Assembly (NCBI GenBank): GCA_038093515.1
Contig: JBBPSI010000006.1
Location: 248,001-312,000 of the forward strand
DNA from: Butyriboletus loyo
Taxonomy: Eukaryota; Basidiomycota; Agaricomycetes; Boletales; Boletaceae
Reading direction: 5' to 3'
Length of the DNA: 64,000 nucleotides
Position 1 is the stretch's first letter. The number at the start of each line of letters is the position of its first letter. The position numbers were made by a program, and so were the translations under genes. The notes beneath the pieces are model-generated. The model had not been told where the DNA came from. It made no database searches and saw only the letters and a program-made list of their open reading frames with translations. Shown here one piece after another: positions 1-12,406 of the stretch.

Positions 1-3000
1 TCGATACCATGGCCCAGGATGGGCTTCGGATGTCTATGAGGAGCTCACGGCCTCTGCGCATGCGATATTGCCCATCAATACAATCCATTATCCAGTTCTC
101 CGACGAACCCTCCCAAAGGCTATCGAGAGGGCGAATCTCCAAGCTGGATGTAGAAAGGTTTAACCAATGAGCGTGTCCATCAATCAATACATCTGGAAAG
201 TCTCCCTTCAGCTTTTTTTGAGGGATGAACTCAAAGATTCCCGAATCAGAAAATGCTCGTATCACGAGATCGGAGTTGTTGTTTCTCAGAGAAAAGTACA
301 CCTGGGCGTGCCACCTGAGTTCTCAAGATTATACCCTTCACCCCCGAAAGTGCGCTCACCTGGTGACCGCAGATCATGCCCCGTGTCGAGTAATCCATCC
401 CTGGGAGATCACTTGGTATGACCTCGAGCACTTGCTGAAAAAGTGGTCAGCAACCTGCGTTACACTGGGCATGGCGCAACATACCCTGCCAAATAGTCGG
501 TTGTATAGCGGATGCCGTAGAATTTCGTTCGGTAATCCCCGAAGCAGTTTCCCGTTAACCAACAGTGACCCATCAAGCAAATTGAAGTGCACCACTTGCG
601 AATACTGCTGAACTGTTCGTGCAGTCGTGCATGAGAACCAGCGCGAATTCGGATTGTTCAGTGGGATCCACTTTGAGCCTGGACGGTAGAAGGACCAAAC
701 CCTACCAACTGCAAAATTGATGCCTTGATCCATGGAGTCGGACTGAATGACGTCGCTCACGACACTCTCAAGGGCCAGAGAGACGCGGCGATCTCGCTCA
801 AGGAGTAGTTTCGAATGTGCAGGGAGGGAAGAGACTTTGCTGGGGGTGTGCTTGTGGATTAATACAGCAGAAGAAAGTAAAACCTCGATGGCTTCTGCTG
901 AATGAAGGAGCTTTCGGGCTACAGCGGGGTCAACGTCGAACGTGCTTCGACAAACGGCGGCGGCGTCCCGCAAAAACCCATGCAACTCTTTATCCCCCGG
1001 TGTTTTCGCGAGCTTAGCCGAAAGCTCCTGTACCCAAGAGAATACCTTGCCACGTGTAGTACGAAGAAGTTCAAGCGCTTTCTGTGTGACAGCTTCATCA
1101 GGGCTGGACGCAAGTACACGACGGACCAAGAAGGAAATGGTATCCATTGTCACTCCCTCAAGCCAATTTGCTTCGACATCCCGGAGGAGGTTCCCCAGCT
1201 CTCCTAGAAGTGCATAGCAAAATGAGGGCTCCTGGATCTCCTGATGCCACGTCGGCTCCGTATTTACAAGCGGTCCAACTTGAGAAGCTGCCTGAACCAA
1301 CAGCAAATGGACTTCGTGACGACGGAAGCTGAGCGATCGAGACCGAAGCTCTCGGAAGATATTGAGCCATTGAAGTAGGCCACCACTGCGCAGATGTCCG
1401 AATGCCATAAATTCATGGATGGAAAGGTCCTCGTGGCAGTCGCTTTGGTCTGCCACGACTTCGTTCGACGTGTGGAAGGTGGCACCAACATAGCTCTGCA
1501 AATTCTGGTATGGCCCGCTTTGAAGCTGGTAGGTGCAGTACCTGCTGATGTCGACACGACCCAATGCCTGCGGGACAGGAATACAAGCATGGGTATCAAA
1601 ACCATAGAACGTCAACCCATTATTGACGCAGACCCGTCCCTGTGTGGTGGGAACAGACGTTGTCATATAATGCGAGGCAACGAATGGTTCTTTGTCGGAA
1701 GCGAGGGTGATCCGCGATCTCGGATGCTGAACAAAGTAACCCTGTAGCGCGTCGTATCCGCTGAGCCGGATTTTGGGATTTTTTCGCTTAACGGACGGAG
1801 AACAAAGATCCACCAGGAGATGAAATGTGGCAGCGCGCCACATGTTAAAAGAGACTGGACAATCTAATTCAAACACGACAGCCTCAGCGTGAAGCCTCTC
1901 AGCCGGCAACAGCCATTCATGAACGGATATCTTCATGTCCGCAAGTTCTGTTTCAAGGTAGCATTTGCTGCAGCGGCCGTGGGCATGGTATTCGACGCCA
2001 TCCCCGTCAATGGCATACTCGTGATCAAGCATAGCAGCTTGTCGTTGCCGAGTTGCATGACGAGCGTTCTCTCTCTCGAGTTCAGCGACCTTTGCACGAA
2101 CTTCGTCCCCCGCTACTTCCTCGATCCGAGTCTGGAGACGTTGAAGATGTGAAGAGCTTCTGTAGAAACGGACGGCAAAGCTGTTTGCAGTGATTATCGG
2201 AGAAAAAACCGATGCTGGATGTCGTGACCGGGAGTGGCGGTCAGAGATGTATTGGTGTGCGTGACGAAGACGACGGAGGCTCCCAGTCCTGCAAACTAAC
2301 AGATCCTCCAGAAGACTTGTGGGGACCTCCGGAGAGTATTCTGCGAGCATGGGAATTTCCTTGATAGCTATTTTGTCGAGCGCAACCCAAAGCTCGATCA
2401 TGGTCAACAACATGACCGACAGGAGCTCTGGGTTGTTCGCGTACGTTTTCAGCGCACTCGACGAGTATTCATTTGCCAAGATCTCTAGTTTCACGCAAGC
2501 TTCGTCGTTGTTTTTAACCCCATCGACCCAGGCATCAATACCCCGCTCCACTGCCCGCTCGACATCGAAGAGGGCAACATGGGGCTTAGTACGATATGCC
2601 TCCTCGAAAAAGACCTCATCAGAAGACAGAAAATCATCAAGAGTACCTCGAGGACGATGTTCGGGGTTAAAAGGTGTGTGGGAAGGATTGATGCTGCCGT
2701 CCGCGAGAGCGTTGCGAAGGTAGTCGCGACTCCCCAAGAGCGACAGCTGAATGTCTCGGGTAAGATCGAGCTGAGAGGGGGCCCACACTGGGGATACGCG
2801 CTGAGCAACCTGTACCTGTGCCCACCTCTTCTCAAGAGTCGATCGGAGGGAATTGCAGGTCTCTAACGCAGTGCGGGAGAGCCAGTCTGGTGCGAAAGAA
2901 CCCAGCTTCCGCAAGCGTCGGCTGATTTTGGCTGACATGCATTGGAGCACATCGTTGGGGAGGCCCGCACAGATCTCCTCCTGTGCAAGGCGACACATGA

Positions 3001-3870
3001 AGAACAGCATGAATTCCTTGTAGGTATGATGCCCGAGAGTGGACCGATGCAGTGATGTCTGAAGGGCGACTCTGATAACCAGCCAGAGCGACGAGCGCCG
3101 CCACGGCCACTTCGAGCCGTTCCACACAACGTCGTCACCCACACATTTGCTAATCCGAACGATGTCGGCAGGGCGACCAACGCCTCTCAAGATGCCGGTA
3201 AGCAACTCGGTGATATAACGTGGGTGGGTGGTGTCTCGGGCTTCGACAACAGTGGACTGTGATTCTAGACTGATTGGAGCAATATCAAGGATATCGTGGT
3301 CCATGTGAACGAGGAAGTTTGCTAGCTCAGAAAGAAAGCTCTCATCTTCAAACACGACATTGGGGACCTCGATGGCTGGCCCAGGATAAGAGCAGATGAG
3401 CTTTCCTCGTGCAGCCATTACATCCTCGGACTTCGGGGATACCTCGAAGGATTCGAAGATGGTGACATCTTTCTGCTTTCTAAAGACGACCGCCGCATTT
3501 TGCGCTCGGATAAGGAATGTACGAGTATCTGCAGATTATGAGTTTTTAGGACGCGGTGGAGGTTCAAAAGCTTACCTTCTACATGCATGCTGCTGAGCTG
3601 AGGAATAGTCCGGAACCGATCCAGACTTCCATACTGAGTAGTGGCTTGCAGATTGTCCAACATTCCTAAGATGCGATGCCACTGAGGCAGGTTGGCATTA
3701 TCGACGTGATTACAATAGATTCGCGCGACCGAGGCGACTGCTCCAGCTAGAGAACGATCGTTGGGGGTACTGTGGTCATCCTCGTCGGGAAGCTTGATGG
3801 GAAAAAACACATGCGTGACGATATATTGCAGTGTACGAAGGTCCCCGTGGTCAAGGACAGAGTGAGACAT
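1..3870 (-). CDS. Giant DUF6606/DUF3638-type fungal protein, N-terminal part (runs off left edge)
   Basis: About 1,240 N-terminal residues of a much larger protein. Exons read 3870-3576, 3528-485, 434-360 and 301 to the edge; the introns are 47, 50 and 58 nt and all junctions keep frame. The start is the Met at 3870, chosen because the family begins just before a motif like the one seen here, YIVTHVFFPIKLPDEDD. Joining exons 1 and 2 restores TRTFLIRAQNAAVVFRKQKD, typical of the DUF6606 N-terminal domain. Near residue 1,120 the join gives LFGRQVLEVIPSDLPGMDY, followed by a beta-rich stretch (VYFSLRNNNSDLVIRAFSD). Known members are about 3,000 residues long and carry DUF3638 and DUF3645 in the C-terminal half, which is outside the window. 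Their molecular role is not established, so I assign none. A Met at 3957 in the same frame is a less likely start. Confidence 0.85.
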
Positions 3871-4406
3871 TTGAACGATAAACGATTGAGAATGGGTCCG
3901 AAGCGGGATAGTGCGTATGGCGTTAAAAGAGGGAAGGCGCCAACGTAGACCAGGCACTGCCCTTACAGCATGTTAACTCACCTCGAGACGCTCGTCCAGT
4001 ATTTTATCCCACAACTACCACAAAGCCCATGGCAAGCGTATGCACCACATCCTGGATAGTTATAGGTTGTTGTTTTTCACTGTATGAGGAGGAGCGTCGG
4101 AGATCCAGAAACGTTGATGGCCACTGGAATTTGGGAACCGGATACTAATCACCCGAACCAGACTCGAGTAACCTCGGCTTGCTGGCATATGCTTGGCATC
4201 ACGGCTGTGGTAGATGTAGTTACGTTCACCACGGCAGTTGCGTATCTGCGACCTCATAACTTGTAGCTGGTTGGCTCACGTCAAGGATTCCATTCAACCG
4301 AGGGTTGGGTTTATCATCGAGAGACATACAAACACTCTGACTCCATCAAACCGATAGGTTAAATTACAAAGAAAATCAAAGCCCAACGAATTACAATCCC
4401 CACCAT
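3871..4406. other. Intergenic, no gene seen
   Basis: Lies between the 5' end of the DUF6606-type gene and the stop codon of the glycosidase-like gene, both on the minus strand. It must hold the promoter of the former and the 3' UTR of the latter. Short open frames here show no recognisable protein. Confidence 0.6.
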
Positions 4407-6455
4407 CTACTGGGGAGGTGTCGCCGTATAGATCCCAATACCACCCGGTCTAAAGTTCAACCCGCTCACGTTCGTGTTTTGTGCTACAGAGAAGATTCGC
4501 TGCAGCTGATCCGTCGAATTCGACGTCAACTTATCTATGCCGAGTGCACCCCACGGCATGAAAATTGACGACGAGTTCAAATTGGCGACGAGGAGCAGGT
4601 AGGCGCTGCCGTTAAACCAGACACCAGTGTCGACGCCCTGGAAGTTGATCGGCTCGTGAATGATCGAGGGTCCGACAATGAACGGCTGGATGGTCTCAAC
4701 GACGATGCCTGTCAGATTCATAGCTGTTCCTTCTATGGAAGTCGAAGGGCCCGTTGTCGTCGGGTATTGGAAGGACATCAAACCTGAAGAGGCGTAAGCA
4801 CGAATTCCGGACGAACGACGACGTCAGATCATACCGGTTGATCCATGGATGAAAGAGGTGAAGTGCATGGCAGCCCATTGTTGTCCCGTTGGAGTCGTGT
4901 TCCAGTAACTACATTACAAACAGAATCAGTGTGTGCAGCCCAGAATTTGTAAACTCACTCACGCTCCACTGCCAAATGCCTGAGGCGTGGCCCATACAGT
5001 CTTGGTACGGTCATAACCAAGGATGTCAAGCCTGTCCTTGAAGGTTTGGACGCGAGCCTTGATATCGACAAGGCTGCCCTGGCAGTTATCACAGCCGCAG
5101 TGACCAAAGTCGGGGGTACACGAAGTATGCCATACGGGGGAATAGGTGGCATTGATACCGATCGGGTACGCGTCCTCAAGCACGATATCTGCACCCTCAA
5201 TGTAAGGAGCAAAGTTGTAGTCCTGCATTGAGAATGAATTTAATCATCCACGCCCAAGCAAATTCGTGTGACACTTTACCTGGCAGTTCAACACGATTGA
5301 GACCGGGTGGTACCCATCCAACGAGTAAATCAAGTCATACGTGCTACGAGCAGCATTGTGAGGATCAGAGTTCCCATCAGGCTCGTGAGCAGTTTCCCAA
5401 AGAAGAAGGTTAGGGAGTGAGCTGTAAGCCTTGACTTGCTGAGCAGCAGCAGTCAGATTCTGGTAAACCCTGGAAAGAATAAGACAGTGAGATACGGATG
5501 AAATACGTCGTACGCTCAAGCCAACACGCACGTTCGCAGATCAAGAATAACATAAAGTCCAAGCTGGAGGGTTTCATCGAGAAATTGTTGAAAACGTGTG
5601 GCATTATCGTATGGAGGGATTGGGTGAATCTGCGAGAGCGTTAGCTGATGAATCACACAGGGAAATCGAGTCCTACAGTATTAAATCCGTCCGCTTTAAG
5701 GTGTTGAAGGGTCGACAAGTTGTTAGCAAGGTATTGATCGAACGCAACATAGAATCCTTGAGGAACAAATGGTTGGAAACTGCCACCTTGGCCATCGGCA
5801 GGACGCGCCAACAGTGTGCCCGTCCGCAAGTCAGTTTTTACCACAGAACCGTTGGTGTCTGGAAGGTAGAGGAGCGACGTGTTGGTCGAAAAGTATTGCG
5901 TGGTCGATGACGTTTTGGCCTGGTATGTAGCACTGCAGCTAACATTATAAGGGGTCTTCTGCGCCGACAGACTACTAAGATCGACATGAACCTCGTGTCC
6001 GGTGGTGTTGAGCGGGACTTGTTGTTTGGCGAAGACTTGATTGTCGATGCTAATCGTGACATCCAACTGGTCAAGAGTATTGCATTCCGACGAACCCGAC
6101 CCCGAGCTAGAGAGAGAGATGGGAGAAGCGCCCTGAATATACCGGTAAACGATGGACGCGTCAACGATGATGGCGGCGCCCTTTGCATCCTCCTCGAGGT
6201 AAGGTCGGAAGGCCGGTGAACAGCGAAACGCTACGAGAGGTTCCGTGCTAGTCGCGGGCAGCTGAAATTGGCCTCCCGGAGGAACAACGGTCTGATTGGG
6301 CATGAAGTTCTTCCCGCACCTGTTGGGGTAAGGTCAGTCAGGTCATTCCACGCTCGGTCAATATTTGTTACGCACCATGTTGAGCTCTGTGCAAGAACGG
6401 AGCTGAACGAAGTCGCTGCAAGCACAGCGGCTCCAATGCGAGCACTGTACTTCAT
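4407..6455 (-). CDS. Secreted TIM-barrel glycoside-hydrolase-like protein
   Basis: Seven exons: 6455-6376, 6319-5677, 5629-5532, 5469-5280, 5222-4963, 4908-4835 and 4783-4407. They give 573 residues with every phase matching. The protein starts with a clear signal peptide (MKYSARIGAAVLAATSFSS, cleavage near VLAQ). A beta-rich domain with many N-glycosylation sites follows (residues ~30-215), then a barrel: GFYVAFDQYLANN, GFNTIHPIPPYDN, LGLYVILDLR, NLLLWETAHEPDG, GADIVLEDAYPIG and TVWATPQAFG. The acidic residues in WETAHEPDG and VLEDAYP sit where clan-A-like barrels carry catalytic acids. Related basidiomycete proteins are usually annotated as glycoside hydrolase superfamily (GH2 C-terminal-type barrel). 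The substrate cannot be told from sequence; a cell-wall or plant polysaccharide role is inference only. The protein is probably extracellular. Confidence 0.75.
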
Positions 6456-6523
6456 GTTGAACAGTGAAGGCACACAGTGGTGCGAGGTGAGCAAATTGAT
6501 TCGCGATGAATTCAATAGAGAAT

Positions 6524-6531
6524 CTTTTATA
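6524..6531 (-). promoter_or_regulatory. TATA box of the glycosidase-like gene
   Basis: On the minus strand the sequence reads TATAAAAG about 70 bp upstream of the ATG at 6455. This is a normal spacing for a fungal TATA element with a short 5' UTR. No other gene start lies nearby on that strand. Confidence 0.45.
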
Positions 6532-6679
6532 CATTTCGCTCCGGTTATTCACGTCACAGATCCTGCCAAGGGTGAGGAGATGGTGGCGCCAAGCGACTAC
6601 TTGTCCCCGCGCATCAGCGTGCCGGTGAGTAATGGGCGCTCCGCCGAACAGTTTTCATGATGCTGGCCCACTGATCGGT

Positions 6680-6735
6680 GAGACGGTTATTGGTCGGAAC
6701 CAACGGCTGGCAGTCTGTAGCACTTGACTACACTC
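6680..6735 (+). repeat. Dispersed repeat, copy A
   Basis: About 55 bp containing a cggtt..tggtc.gaaccaacg core, then gcagtc, then tgtagcact..gctacactc. It closely matches 9605-9670, which carries an extra ~10-bp insert between the two halves. The two copies flank the SET5-like gene in the same orientation. No terminal inverted repeats or coding capacity are visible. Confidence 0.5.
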
Positions 6736-7723
6736 CGTCAGCATCGGAGACCAGCAACTGCTTTACTGATTGGCAGCACGATCATGTGCCATCGTAGCCT
6801 GGATTCAATACGTGGTTTACGCCAGAAAAGGGTTCCACATAAAATGAAATGTAAATCGGCAGATTCAATATCATACTTACATACTGCCAAGCACTGCCCG
6901 TGGTGGCCCCGAGGTATTGTTGGCAGGGGCGAGGTGCGGAATTAGACCTGCCGCCAGCATCTGCAAAGGCATAGCGTGACGTTATCGCTTGACTACTCTA
7001 CCGCAGGTTATTTGAGAGTTCCGATTAGACGATGAGTCGGCTATGTTTGCAGATTTGAAGGACTCAGATTGTTGATTTGGTGATTTTCCACAAGCCAATA
7101 TCGCATTGGAGACAGCTCAGTCACGCTGACGCGCTGCCGACTGTTCCTGTGCTATTACCAATGAGAAGACATTTCCAAAGTGGAGGGCTGACCTGGCTAT
7201 GGGCCTCCAAACTCCGAAGCTACGAAGCCAAGCCGAAAAGGTCATACTAAACTCTTCATTTCCAGTCGTCCTCCAATCACAGCTCTCTTAAAAACGCTCT
7301 CAAAGGTCTCCATAGAATCGCCAAGCAATAACGCCACACACTCGGAAGCCCTTGCAAATGGCAGTCCGGTAAACCGACTTGAAGACAGGCACACAATTAA
7401 ACCCTGTGGGGATTGTAGCTGTGCACCCTCCCACTGCATGACATTGTCAGTGCATGGTGGCACTTGCTTGAATCGATTAGACTTTGATCTGGCTGAGCGG
7501 CCACGTTGACAATTTATCCGCTCGTGCTCACAAGATCCGAGTCGGGGGATGAGTGGAATTGCAATGTCACATAGCATTAATCTTTGGTCCGGACTGAGGC
7601 TGTGAACGGCCAGCTGCTGACTGCCTTGGCATAACGTTATCGTGATCAACCAAACCCATCAGTCAGTCTCCTGACATGCATTAATTTGCCGTCGTAGTGA
7701 CCATCAGAAATACAGGAAGGCAC

Positions 7724-9199
7724 ATGGCACGAGCTGCAGTTGCGGAGGTAGAGCTACGTGCCGCACTGATAGCCCTGAAGAAAGAAAAGCCGACGCTGGG
7801 AGTCGTCAAGATTCATACCCTACTGCTCGAAACTCATCCAACGTGGGCCGTCAGTGAAAAGCGAGCTAGAAAGATCCTGCAGAGTGAAGGGCTCATTACA
7901 ACTGAGAAAGATAACGGAACCGATCCAACGATCACAACCTACCCCGTGTCCCGTCTCAACAAGAGCCTTGATGTGACGAATTGGTGCAGAAAAGTAAAGG
8001 TTCGCTACTTTGATGCTGTCAAAGGCAAAGGTCTCGTCTCTACGGAGAAGATATCTGAGGGTGAAGTATTGTGGAAAGAAGATCCCTTCATATTGGCCCC
8101 CGAATGGTGTGTCTTCCCTTGTCGGTGCTACCGCAAGATCTATTGCCGACCACTGATCGTGCAGGGATATCTATGACTTGCAAAAGTCCTCCAAGGCATG
8201 TGCGTTCTGCTCTACTCCTCTTGGATTCCACTCGCCGCTCCATCTACCGTGCTTGGCGTCCGTCTCCTCAACACCATGCCCGGCTATGTTCTGCAACCGC
8301 CTTTGTCGCACACAGTCAGAGAAGGTGCATCCACTTCTCTGTCCTGCCCGTAATCCGGCGTCCATTGCTCTTCTAAAGTTTGCGCGCAACGCCGAGTGGA
8401 TGGCCCTACACGCGCTCGCACAATGCACCAGCAAGTTATTACTCTCTGCCCAAAGAGAGGATGGTACATTAGATGAAGACCTTCAAGTCGTGCAGGGTCT
8501 TGCTGAACTCGGAATGGAAGAACGTTTCCGAGGACTTCGGTGTGCATCATTTCGCCGATATGCTCGCGCATACTAATCAATATATTTTTGGAAGGGGCAA
8601 GGGCGTAGAACCTGACAGACAAAATTGGAAAAAGGCACACGAGCTGTACCTCTGGACGTTCAAAGCCCCTAAGACATTGGACGAGCAAAAAAAGCTCGCG
8701 CGGATATTAAAAAAATCGGTCCCTGCGTCGATGCACAAGGAACTCTTTGAATATGACACCTTCCTGCGCGGATTGGGTCGCATGAGTCTGAGTCAGTACG
8801 CTCGATTGCCCTCCCTATCCCCATCGCGCCCCAGGCTGTGACTGAACGAATTCCGCAGATCTCGAAGCGCACGGTGGACTCTACAAGCTTCATTCTCATG
8901 TCAATCACGCGTGCACACCGAACGTATCCGTGCGCCACTTCGATCAGCACACTGCACTCTCGCGTATCACCGTCATCGCCAAGGCGGCGATTGAGCCGGG
9001 AGACGAACTTCTTATCACCTACATCAACCCCCAGGGTAATTACAAGGAACGCCGCAGAAGGCTATTAGAATGGGGGTTCGGCCCTTGTGAATGTGAAAGG
9101 TGTGTCACAGAAGAAAGTGAAGCAAAGATATCAGGAAGAGACACCGAGGATGCAGATGAGCTCGCCAATCAGCTGAGAGCTGGGCTGGGTCTCATGTAA
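7724..9199 (+). CDS. SET5/SMYD-like protein lysine methyltransferase
   Basis: Four exons: 7724-8106, 8165-8539, 8595-8791 and 8859-9199; 431 residues. The ATG at 7724 was chosen because the family begins with a helical segment like AALIALKKEKPTLGVVKIH. The SET domain starts at VRYFDAVKGKGLVSTEKIS. It is split by a Cys/His-rich insert resembling a MYND zinc finger (CAFC...LPC..CP..FC..LC...H..LC). It resumes with FLRGLGRMSLNLEAHGGLYK, then NHACTPNVSVRHFD (the NHxCxPN cofactor motif), GDELLITYINP and a post-SET CECERC. Yeast Set5 acts on histone H4, but the substrate here is inferred only from family. The third intron has a clear tactaat branch site. The gene is flanked by two copies of a short repeat. 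Confidence 0.87.
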
Positions 9200-10530
9200 G
9201 GGTCAGGGTCGGGTACAGTGCTGATATACATGACACCTATCCAAGTTTCAACCGAGATGGTTTCAGATGGGCCTCAACTTTGAAGCCGTTTCTAAGAGTT
9301 AGGCCCGGGCTAGGAACGACGACTCGGATGAGAGATGGAGCGTTCAGGCGCGCTGGGGGATCCGTAACGCGTGACGGCGAGCGTGGCTATTTTTGCGATG
9401 CAAGCCCGATTCCATCGCGACTGGGATTATCATTAGTTCGCTCCGAGGGGACACACATTGCATAGCGATGCGGTTGGACACCGATGGGCCTGACGACCGA
9501 GCATTAGTTATCGCACACCCACAAGCACGAAGCTTCAAGACGGAATTCAACTTGAATCCGGGCTCCTCATCGACGAAGTCCGCTCGCGCACTGGTCCATC
9601 AGTGAAACGGTTGGTGGCCAGAACCAACGACTAGCAGTCCATAGCAATCTGTAGCACTCGGCTACACTCGAGAACCATCGGGAACACGTGGCATATTCTA
9701 TCCCGTGCTAACGCACCGGAGGTAGTGCAGTAAGTGAGCTGCCCGGTTGCATTCACTTGAAGCTCGGGGCGGTCCATCAGACTCGATCGATTCTGCGTTC
9801 AACCTGAATCTGCGTGACGACGGCGTGTGCTGTGCTGTCGTCGGGGCAGCATTCGACTGGGGGCGGTAGCCCTGATGGGCAGTGTGAGCACGAGTACCAA
9901 GTAAAGGAGAGGATCACATCGGTACCTAGTATTGAAGGCCCCATTTGCTGTGGGCTGAACAAGGCACGCATCACCATCAGCCAGGGTTATTAACAATACA
10001 CTGCATGCATGATATTGCAAGTGCCCTTGGGGCAGTGTGATTCGAGTTGAGTGTACGTGAGCGGAGGGTCCTGGCAGGCACGGTTGCGCTTGTCTGACTT
10101 GGTACTCGTCAAGCGATGACCAAATCGATCCGATCCCCGTGTTTTATTACCTATTGTTCCTGGCAATTGAGCGGTGCTTGCGGTCTCGTTACTCTCTCGT
10201 AGTAGTCAAATGAAACCAAAGTTCCTCCCATCGTGCCTACAAATACATGCATGACGGACTCGACGTGGTAATCAAAGAACGTACAAGTATGATCCTACTA
10301 TTCGGCTGCTGGTCCTGACCAGGTTCTCGGTTAAGTAATTTCGCTCGCTGATACGGTGGAACGACCATCACTGCATCATATCTCACAACTTCGGGGTTAC
10401 GCGTGTCGAAATTTACAGTGACAAGATGATGCTGCTCAGTTGCAGTCGGATGCAAGATGTAGTACACGTTGTACAATCCAATGAGTGTACCTCATTTCTG
10501 AATAAGTTAAATAAAAGGGGCGTCCATCGA
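9200..10530. other. Intergenic region with the second repeat copy, no gene called
   Basis: Lies between two 3' ends: the SET gene (+) and the bHLH gene (-). Short open frames such as 10476-10237 (minus) lack any recognisable motif. Positions 9605-9670 repeat the 6680-6735 sequence. Confidence 0.5.
9605..9670 (+). repeat. Dispersed repeat, copy B
   Basis: Matches copy A at 6680-6735 over two blocks (ggttggtggccagaaccaac and tgtagcactcggctacactc) separated by a short insert. It has the same orientation as copy A and lies about 2.9 kb away, on the other side of the SET gene. Confidence 0.5.
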
Positions 10531-11848
10531 TTAGTCCACCCGCGGCCGCTTCCCAGGCCTACCATCCACCGGTTCGACATTACCATCCTCCTCTGACCTA
10601 GCTTCGGCCTCTGTTCGTGCATCATTTTCGCCAAATGCACCGCGTGTTGCTGCAGCTCCTTCCGGCTGCTCGGCGGATCGGGAGCGTGACCTATAATTCG
10701 TCTGTGCAGGCTGAGAAGATGGCCGCGGTGGAGCACTGGCGACTGACGCGAGATTACTCTGGGGAATTTGTCGAAGAACCTCTAGCTCGCTTTCGGCCCT
10801 CTGCCGTGCTGCACGTTCTTCCTCCCACAGCCTTCGCATTTCTTCCAACTGTGCCTGCAAGTCCCCCATCGCTTGATCCATCAGTAACTTCTCCAGGGTC
10901 CACTTCTCAATATTGCGGGCTTCGTTTTCCTTCAGGTGATGGATATACTGCACGGCGCGAGCGAGAATCGCTCCTTTCGCCTTCTCTCCGGAGCTATTTG
11001 GGACAATGCGGCCGAGTTCGTTGATTCCTTCGTTTATGTTACCCCTTCGTCGGCGCTCAACTTCTTTCTGAGTGGGGGATGAGCGTGTGGAGGAGGTCAC
11101 GAATAGAAGAGCGTACATGGTTGTCTTTCCTCTGGCGAGCCCATTCGTCTGTCCCCATAGCGGCGGTTCGATTGCCTCTTGTCCGAGCAGAGCCGGTACC
11201 GGACGAGGATCCTGCCTTTAGTTTCTCGCCGTCATCAGAGTCTCCTTTTGCATCCTCGCCTTCTTGGACAGGTGGACCCGTGGGGATGGCAGTTGTCTGT
11301 ACAGCGGCAGCGGCAGCGGCGGAGAGCTGACCAAGGTTTGGAGGGCCACGAGGATGCGAGGATGGGCCAGGGTCACCCATCCCTGGCATACCCTGTCCTG
11401 GAGGATGGGCGGGAAAATTTGTATGCGGAACCGGAAGTTGGTGGGTGGCATGAGGGATCTGATGTTGGTTGGTGGTTTGGATAGGAAAGAGCCCTTGGGC
11501 AAGTGCTTGGAGTGACTGAGCCGCATCTGGTCCGAGATCTACCTGACCACTCTGACGAAACAAAACGATCAGCACAAGTGGAATCGCGGATGAATGATTT
11601 GATTTGACTAGCTACGCTCATCACATAACGTGACCAAGGTCATTAATCACGTGGAGCGAACATTGGGTGGCGACACGAACAATAAAATGCAGGAAGGAAT
11701 AACGGACCTTTTGAAACATCTTTAGGATATTGGAGACCTGTGCAGCATCAATGAGAACCGGGTTCTCGCTGGTGGGAGGAGGCATGGGGCTGCTGGATGC
11801 AGGACCCTGTTGACTGGGTGGTGCTTGAGGATTAATCGGATGAGACAT
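10531..11848 (-). CDS. Basic helix-loop-helix transcription factor, Cbf1/USF-like
   Basis: Three exons: 11848-11708, 11551-11117 and 11067-10531; 370 residues. Intron 1 is 156 nt, long for this window; intron 2 is 49 nt and falls just before the basic region. Joining exons 2 and 3 gives a complete bHLH domain at about residues 190-245: KEVERRRRGNINEGINELG, a loop rich in Ser/Gly, then GAILARAVQYIHHLKENE. The Glu and final Arg of the basic region are the residues that read a CACGTG-type E-box in this class. A coiled-coil (leucine-zipper-like) segment follows (LEKLLMDQAMGDLQAQLEEM), as in Cbf1/USF dimers. The N-terminal half is Pro/Ala/Gln-rich and looks disordered. Yeast Cbf1 serves centromeres and sulfur genes; which role applies here is unknown. 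The gene is divergent from the G-alpha gene, about 560 bp away. Confidence 0.9.
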
Positions 11849-12406
11849 TGTGACTCGGACGACCGGATGATAACGCTTATTTATTGGTCACTCTGGCCAA
11901 GGGAGCGAGTCGTGCCCGAGGTGGATCCGGTGGATGCTGGTCACGGGGTAAAAGAGCGAGGTCACGAGAAAGTCACATGTCGCGCGGTTTTATTCATCCT
12001 GAGGACCAAACAGATGCAAATTGGCGCCACTTTTCATCATGAACATATTTGGGCGATGCCGAACATGGAGGCCATGGGGAAGCAGCAGCTAAAGTACGAG
12101 CGGCATCCCAGGTAGCGACCATGAGGGGAACGACTCAGCGCAAGACCAGAACGACTCAATATGTTGTGGGTCCAGATAGCCGACCGGGCTCGATTTGGTC
12201 TCCCAAGCGAGACATTGTTTCCGATGGATCACAACTTCGTTTATCGGCTTAAAAAAAAGGAAAGTTTGACGATGTCATAAGTGTCTACTCGCAATGACAG
12301 CGTTGGGCACCCCTGAGCTTCGAGCGTGCCTCAGGTGACCCCCCGTCCCTTCTTTCGTCTGCCGGTTTATAACCAGTCGTTTCGACTTGTCCCTTTTATC
12401 TGAATC
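11849..12406. promoter_or_regulatory. Shared divergent promoter region of the bHLH and G-alpha genes
   Basis: A 558-bp interval between two divergent start codons (11848 on minus, 12407 on plus). No convincing TATA box or tandem sites were found by eye. A short A-run lies at about 12250-12257. Confidence 0.45.

Larger units (their letters stand above)
6456..7723. other. Divergent intergenic region with one copy of a dispersed repeat
   Basis: Separates the minus-strand glycosidase-like gene from the plus-strand SET gene, so it holds both promoters. Positions about 6680-6735 resemble 9605-9670. An open frame on the minus strand (7649-7242) has no recognisable features and is not called. Confidence 0.5.
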
